This document shows positions 60,689-64,000 of a stretch of DNA of 64,000 bases, one piece after another. The notes below the pieces were generated by a model, which was not told where the DNA came from, searched no databases, and worked only from the letters and a program-made list of their open reading frames with translations. Each line of letters starts with the position of its first letter. The first letter of the stretch is position 1. Source of the DNA: Gluconobacter cerinus (GTDB taxonomy: Bacteria > Pseudomonadota > Alphaproteobacteria > Acetobacterales > Acetobacteraceae). The translations under genes were made by a program, and so were the position numbers. Location of the stretch: positions 372,001-436,000 of the forward strand of contig NZ_BEWM01000003.1 in the NCBI RefSeq assembly GCF_002723935.1, in the 5' to 3' direction.

Positions 60689-61360
60689 TTACTTCCTGAA
60701 GGAACGGGCGCGCTGGACCATACGGGCCGCGACAGCACCGGGTGACAACGGGTCAGGACGCCCCTGCCGCTCTTCTTGAGCAGGAACCGGCGCACGGCGC
60801 GAGCGCGACATCCTTTGATCGAGGGTGCCGATCGAAGAGGCGTGGCTCTCGTCATCGAATTCTGCATCGACAGCTGCAGCGCGTGCGGGAGCCCCACTGC
60901 CAGAGGCCATCGAACCGTTCAGGATGCTGATGGCCTTGCGGCGCGGAAGATTTGTCGTAAAGGCCAACTGCGCTGCCAGTGCTGGATTTGCCGCTGCTCC
61001 AGGGGCAGAGAAAATAGCTGCTCCACGACCACGCTCACGAGCACGAGCAGACGCCTTTTCGTCGTCGTCCTCGTCTTCTGCGTCGGTCTCGTCGTCGCCC
61101 TCGTCTTCGGCGACATCATCCTGGCCATCCGCATCGTCGTTATCGTCATCTTCTGCGCGTTGAGACTTTTTGGCCTTTTTCGCTTTCTTGGCCTTCTCAG
61201 CGCGACGAGCTTTGCGGTTTTTGGGCTTTTCTTCCTCACCCTCGCCTTCACCGCCGCCATTTTCTTCTGAATTGGCGTTTTGATCGTTGGTGTTTTCATC
61301 ATCTTCCGAGGCCCGAACAGGCGCGCGGAAAAGGTGGGCAAACCGGGAAGGCTTGGCCAT
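60689..61360 (-). CDS. Scaffold-like highly charged phage protein
   Basis: About 223 residues from the ATG at 61360 with GGGAG upstream; the ATG at 61378 abuts the terminator stem. Residues 20-110 are a low-complexity stretch of E, D and K with KAKKAKKAKK. From about 130 it reads GAAANPALAAQLAFTTNLPRRKAISILNGS, a pattern typical of the C-terminal scaffold part of lambda-like protease/scaffold genes, here encoded separately. Probable scaffold for capsid assembly. Confidence 0.7.
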   Translation of the reverse strand: MAKPSRFAHLFRAPVRASEDDENTNDQNANSEENGGGEGEGEEEKPKNRKARRAEKAKKAKKAKKSQRAEDDDNDDADGQDDVAEDEGDDETDAEDEDDDEKASARARERGRGAAIFSAPGAAANPALAAQLAFTTNLPRRKAISILNGSMASGSGAPARAAAVDAEFDDESHASSIGTLDQRMSRSRRAPVPAQEERQGRPDPLSPGAVAARMVQRARSFRK

Positions 61361-61379
61361 AGACTGTCTCCCAGACATG

Positions 61380-61399
61380 AAAAAGGCCCCAGAGGGGCC
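61380..61399 (-). terminator. Intrinsic terminator between protease and scaffold genes
   Basis: On the minus strand GGCCCC-TCT-GGGGCC followed by TTTTTC. A perfect stem within the head operon, right after the S49 gene. Confidence 0.8.
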
Positions 61400-61411
61400 G
61401 GTTTTTGAAGT

Positions 61412-62209
61412 TCAGAGCTTGAGAAAGGCGGCTATGGCCTCTTCCGGCGTGGCAATTTGGTCTGCCAGGCCGATCTCCACCCCATGCCGCCCTAAAAAGG
61501 TTCCGGCCTGGGTATTCCTGACGACATCCGCTGACATGCCGCGGTTTCGCGCGACTGTCTGGACGAAGAAATCGCCCATTTCGTCGATGTCAGCCTGAGC
61601 TCGCTCCCGAGCAGGGTCCGACATGGGCGTGGTCGGATAACCGTCCGTCTTGCGGACGCCATACTGAAACGTCGTGACCTTGATACCGGCCTTATCCAGC
61701 GCATCCGTGATATCGACATGCATGCCGACGCACCCGATTGACCCCGTTCCGCCCATTTGCGGAACCGTGATGAAATCAGCTGCTGAAGCGATGGCATAAG
61801 CTGCCGAATAGGCTGCATCGTTCAGGATCGCCCAGATCGGCTTGTCGCCGCGAGCCTGGTAAATCATCTCGGCGGTGTCGAAGCACTCGCTTACCGTTCC
61901 ACCAGGCGAATTGACCATCAGGGCAATTCTGCTGACAGACGCGTCATCAAGGGCTGCGCTCAGGGCTTTGCGGACGTCCTGATAGTAAGTCGCCCCCGAC
62001 CAGCTCCACCCCCGTCCCGGCAAGAGTACGCCTGATACAGGGATCAGAGCGACGCCCTGGACAACCTCATAGGATGCGGCGTCAGCCTCCCGCTCTCCAA
62101 AGAAGGCCTCAGCCCCTGCGCCTGATTCGAATGACCTCTTCAGTAACGCTGATCGCGCACTGGAGAGCATCAGTGGTCGGTTCAGGAAGAGAGATGCAGC
62201 ATGTGTCAT
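61412..62209 (-). CDS. S49-family prohead protease (lambda gpC-like)
   Basis: A 265-residue S49 peptidase of the ClpP/SppA fold. Ser135 in AAYSAAYAIASAAD is the predicted nucleophile and Lys187 in YGVRKTDG the general base; the oxyanion loop is IALMVNSPGGTVSEC. It processes head proteins. The separate scaffold follows it; the start overlaps the portal stop. Confidence 0.9.
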   Translation of the reverse strand: MTHAASLFLNRPLMLSSARSALLKRSFESGAGAEAFFGEREADAASYEVVQGVALIPVSGVLLPGRGWSWSGATYYQDVRKALSAALDDASVSRIALMVNSPGGTVSECFDTAEMIYQARGDKPIWAILNDAAYSAAYAIASAADFITVPQMGGTGSIGCVGMHVDITDALDKAGIKVTTFQYGVRKTDGYPTTPMSDPARERAQADIDEMGDFFVQTVARNRGMSADVVRNTQAGTFLGRHGVEIGLADQIATPEEAIAAFLKL

Positions 62210-63894
62210 TTCGCGTCCTCCTCCTTTGGTTGGGCAGCATCTTCCGCCGCTACACCGCTAAGAGCCCACTCCGGCGGTGTAAGCCCCAGCTCTCTAAAGC
62301 GATTGACCTCGACAGCACGCTGATCGACTTTTTCTTCCCAATCTGCACCGCTGTTTTCGGCAATTTCGTCTTCCAGCGTCGTGAGACCTGCATCGATCCC
62401 CATGATCGAGCCTTTCCGCTCAGCCACAGGATCAATCCACCCTCGACCTGGACCAAGCCAGTTGCATCGCGAAAGCGGCGTCCTCAGCCGTGGGAAATAC
62501 TTGGACAGGAAACCGCGAGGCGCCCCCATCGGCAGTGGGAGATCGTCGTACAGCGCAACACATTCCTCCAGCCATGCCGCCCGCATAGGAGACGCATATC
62601 CTTGAGCGAAATTTTTACGCCTGCGATCTAGTGTCTTGTATGCCTCAAGCATTGCGGCGCGAGCCGAGGAATAGTTCACGTCCGACCAGTTGTTACTCAC
62701 CTGCATGGATGAGACCCCAGCTCCGGATGCAACGTTTCGAAGAACAGCGCTCTCGAAAGCGGCAAAGTTAGAATTGGGGCGAGCGGCATCAACTGTGTTG
62801 ATCTTTTCTCCAGGCGCGAGCATTGGCATCCGGACCCCTCCCAGCATGACACGATTTTCCTCATGGAAGGCTGATCGGACATCCTGATAGGCCATCACAC
62901 CGTCCCCTCCGCCAGCGCCGAGAGCGTCTGCGACCATTTCCTGATCGTACGGGGATTCAACGTATGCGCCGAAAATGGAGTTGACGATTGCTGCATCCAG
63001 CTCCGTGCCATCATACTTGATAAGCATTTTGAGGCGCTGAACTACCGGAGCAAGGATTCCAGCACCACCGCGATGCTGACCCGCCCTTTCTGACTGGAAG
63101 TGATGGACCATATTGGCGCGCCCCCAATCGGTCTCTCGCTCGATGTAGTCCCACTCCTGCGTCTCGGCCGCAGAGAACCAGTCTCCCTGGTGAGCACGGC
63201 GGATATGATACCCAAGAGGCGCGCCCCATTGGTCAATCTGCACACCACCCCGGCAATATTTCAGATCCCAGTTGTTTTGCGGGACCGACAGCCTATCGGG
63301 ATCAATCAGGTTGAAGCAGGTGGCATATTCCGCTTTCCCCTCTCCCAGACGCTCTGGAAGCCAACAGACCTGCGCGAGGCTGTCACCATCGATGAGATCA
63401 TGACGCATGGCAGTCCAGCACATCTGCGTGAATGTTAGACGCCGGCCAACATCGCAATACCGGCCGTCATCATCAGCAAAAGTCCGCCAATGGCTATCAA
63501 TCGCCCTTCCCCATTCATCTGCCCAAACGGCGTCGAAGGAGAGGCCTGTCTTAACACGGAGCGCGCGGTAGTCCGGCTTGCTGATTGCGCGGAAAGAGCC
63601 GCCAATAGCGTTGTCCAGGACGCGAGTAATCGTCCCTGAGGCCCAGCCATCGTTTCGGACCAGGTCCCGGATACGGGAGACAATCCGATCACGATAAACG
63701 TTGAGCTCGACGTCCGGAGACCACAGAAGCGGGTTCCATGCTTCCATGTGTGGGCCGGTGATATCGGCAGCATCGTAAGGTGTCTGTCCCCATCCTCCAG
63801 CCAAGCCCATCGCGCGGCGACGACGAGGCAACGCAGGCGTCCGAGGCATTCCTTTTCCGTCAGGCCCCAGGATGACTGCGCTACGTTCTGTCAT
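62206..63894 (-). CDS. Phage portal protein, lambda gpB type
   Basis: A 562-residue lambda-family portal: DAADITGPHMEAWNPLLWSPDVELNVYRDRIVSRIRDLVRNDGWASGTI, then LTFTQMCWTAMRHDLIDGDSLAQVCWL and FNLIDPDRLSVPQNN. A dodecameric DNA gate. Overlaps the next upstream gene by four bases. Confidence 0.93.
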   Translation of the reverse strand: MTERSAVILGPDGKGMPRTPALPRRRRAMGLAGGWGQTPYDAADITGPHMEAWNPLLWSPDVELNVYRDRIVSRIRDLVRNDGWASGTITRVLDNAIGGSFRAISKPDYRALRVKTGLSFDAVWADEWGRAIDSHWRTFADDDGRYCDVGRRLTFTQMCWTAMRHDLIDGDSLAQVCWLPERLGEGKAEYATCFNLIDPDRLSVPQNNWDLKYCRGGVQIDQWGAPLGYHIRRAHQGDWFSAAETQEWDYIERETDWGRANMVHHFQSERAGQHRGGAGILAPVVQRLKMLIKYDGTELDAAIVNSIFGAYVESPYDQEMVADALGAGGGDGVMAYQDVRSAFHEENRVMLGGVRMPMLAPGEKINTVDAARPNSNFAAFESAVLRNVASGAGVSSMQVSNNWSDVNYSSARAAMLEAYKTLDRRRKNFAQGYASPMRAAWLEECVALYDDLPLPMGAPRGFLSKYFPRLRTPLSRCNWLGPGRGWIDPVAERKGSIMGIDAGLTTLEDEIAENSGADWEEKVDQRAVEVNRFRELGLTPPEWALSGVAAEDAAQPKEEDAK

Positions 63895-64000
63895 CGAAAT
63901 ACGAACCTCATTGGACGGCGTCGGGAAATCCCGAGCTGTTTCTGGAGAAGCTGAATGTATTGGGTCAGATCAGTCTTATTGGCGGCGGTGTACGTTACGG
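63891..64000 (-). CDS. Head-tail joining protein W-like, partial
   Basis: The C-terminal end of a gpW-like protein: VTYTAANKTDLTQYIQLLQKQLG, then an arginine-rich end RRRPMRF and the stop at 63891. The N-terminus lies right of the window. Overlaps the portal start by four bases (ATGA). Confidence 0.7.
   Translation of the reverse strand, partial: VTYTAANKTDLTQYIQLLQKQLGISRRRPMRFVFR

Noticed and set aside
60742-61270. Long plus-strand frames opposite the charged scaffold gene
   Set aside because: They are mirror frames of a low-complexity E/D/K stretch, and every head gene lies on the minus strand.
1-64000. CRISPR array
   Set aside because: No regularly spaced identical direct repeats were seen anywhere.

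Overview
The window looks like the chromosome of an acetic acid bacterium (Acetobacteraceae, Alphaproteobacteria). This is an inference from gene content (gatCAB and ruvX as core genes, many small AraC, HxlR, ArsR and MocR regulator modules) and moderate-to-high GC; no rRNA or species marker is present. It falls into three blocks: a patchwork of accessory genes and gene debris (1 to about 27.8 kb), a short core stretch (28 to 35.6 kb), and the left part of a prophage (about 35.7 to 64 kb, running off the right edge).

Block 1 starts inside a TolC-type efflux protein, followed by a broken MacB-type permease fused to pieces of an NAD(P)-binding gene, then an IS481 remnant. Self-contained regulator/enzyme pairs follow, often divergent with a palindrome between them: HxlR/enoyl-CoA hydratase, SDR/AraC, MocR/EamA exporter, GlxA-type regulator/GST, and an SdpR/SdpI pair whose operator abuts its start codon. 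At 5.4 to 13.7 kb lies a defence-like island: a VapC/Phd-type toxin-antitoxin pair, a catalytic-domain-only tyrosine recombinase, an unrecognised two-gene membrane module (7072-8929), a small unknown ORF, and an McrBC system whose McrB has an EVE-like domain inserted in its AAA+ motor. Several genes are decayed: an ACT-domain gene with an in-frame TGA, an aminotransferase frameshifted in an A run, a LysE remnant, a truncated GST and an AIDA-repeat fragment.

Block 2 holds tRNA-Ser(GCU), gatCAB (minus strand), ruvX, several small acidic or membrane proteins, and an Rrf2-cupin-epimerase operon.

Block 3 begins at a 3' fragment of tRNA-Val(CAC), read here as the prophage attachment site. An AT-rich cargo stretch follows (IS5 remnant, small membrane ORFs, an FkbH-like HAD/SGNH protein). 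The phage late genes are all on the minus strand. Read from the right edge leftward they run: a gpW-like connector, a lambda-type head (portal, S49 protease, scaffold-like protein, decoration protein, gpE-type capsid), Mu-type contractile tail genes (terminator, sheath, tube, a tail chaperone with a canonical -1 slippery site, tape measure, gp43 to gp48 baseplate), three receptor-binding or fibre proteins (glycine-rich, SGNH hydrolase, LamG-like), lysis genes (holin-like, lytic enzyme, spanin pair) and a secreted beta-helix protein. Four intrinsic terminators punctuate the late operon. Early genes and the integrase are not in the window and should lie to the right.

The best candidates for something undescribed are the two-gene membrane module at 7072-8929 beside McrBC, the EVE insertion in McrB, and the prophage cargo region around the FkbH-like protein.
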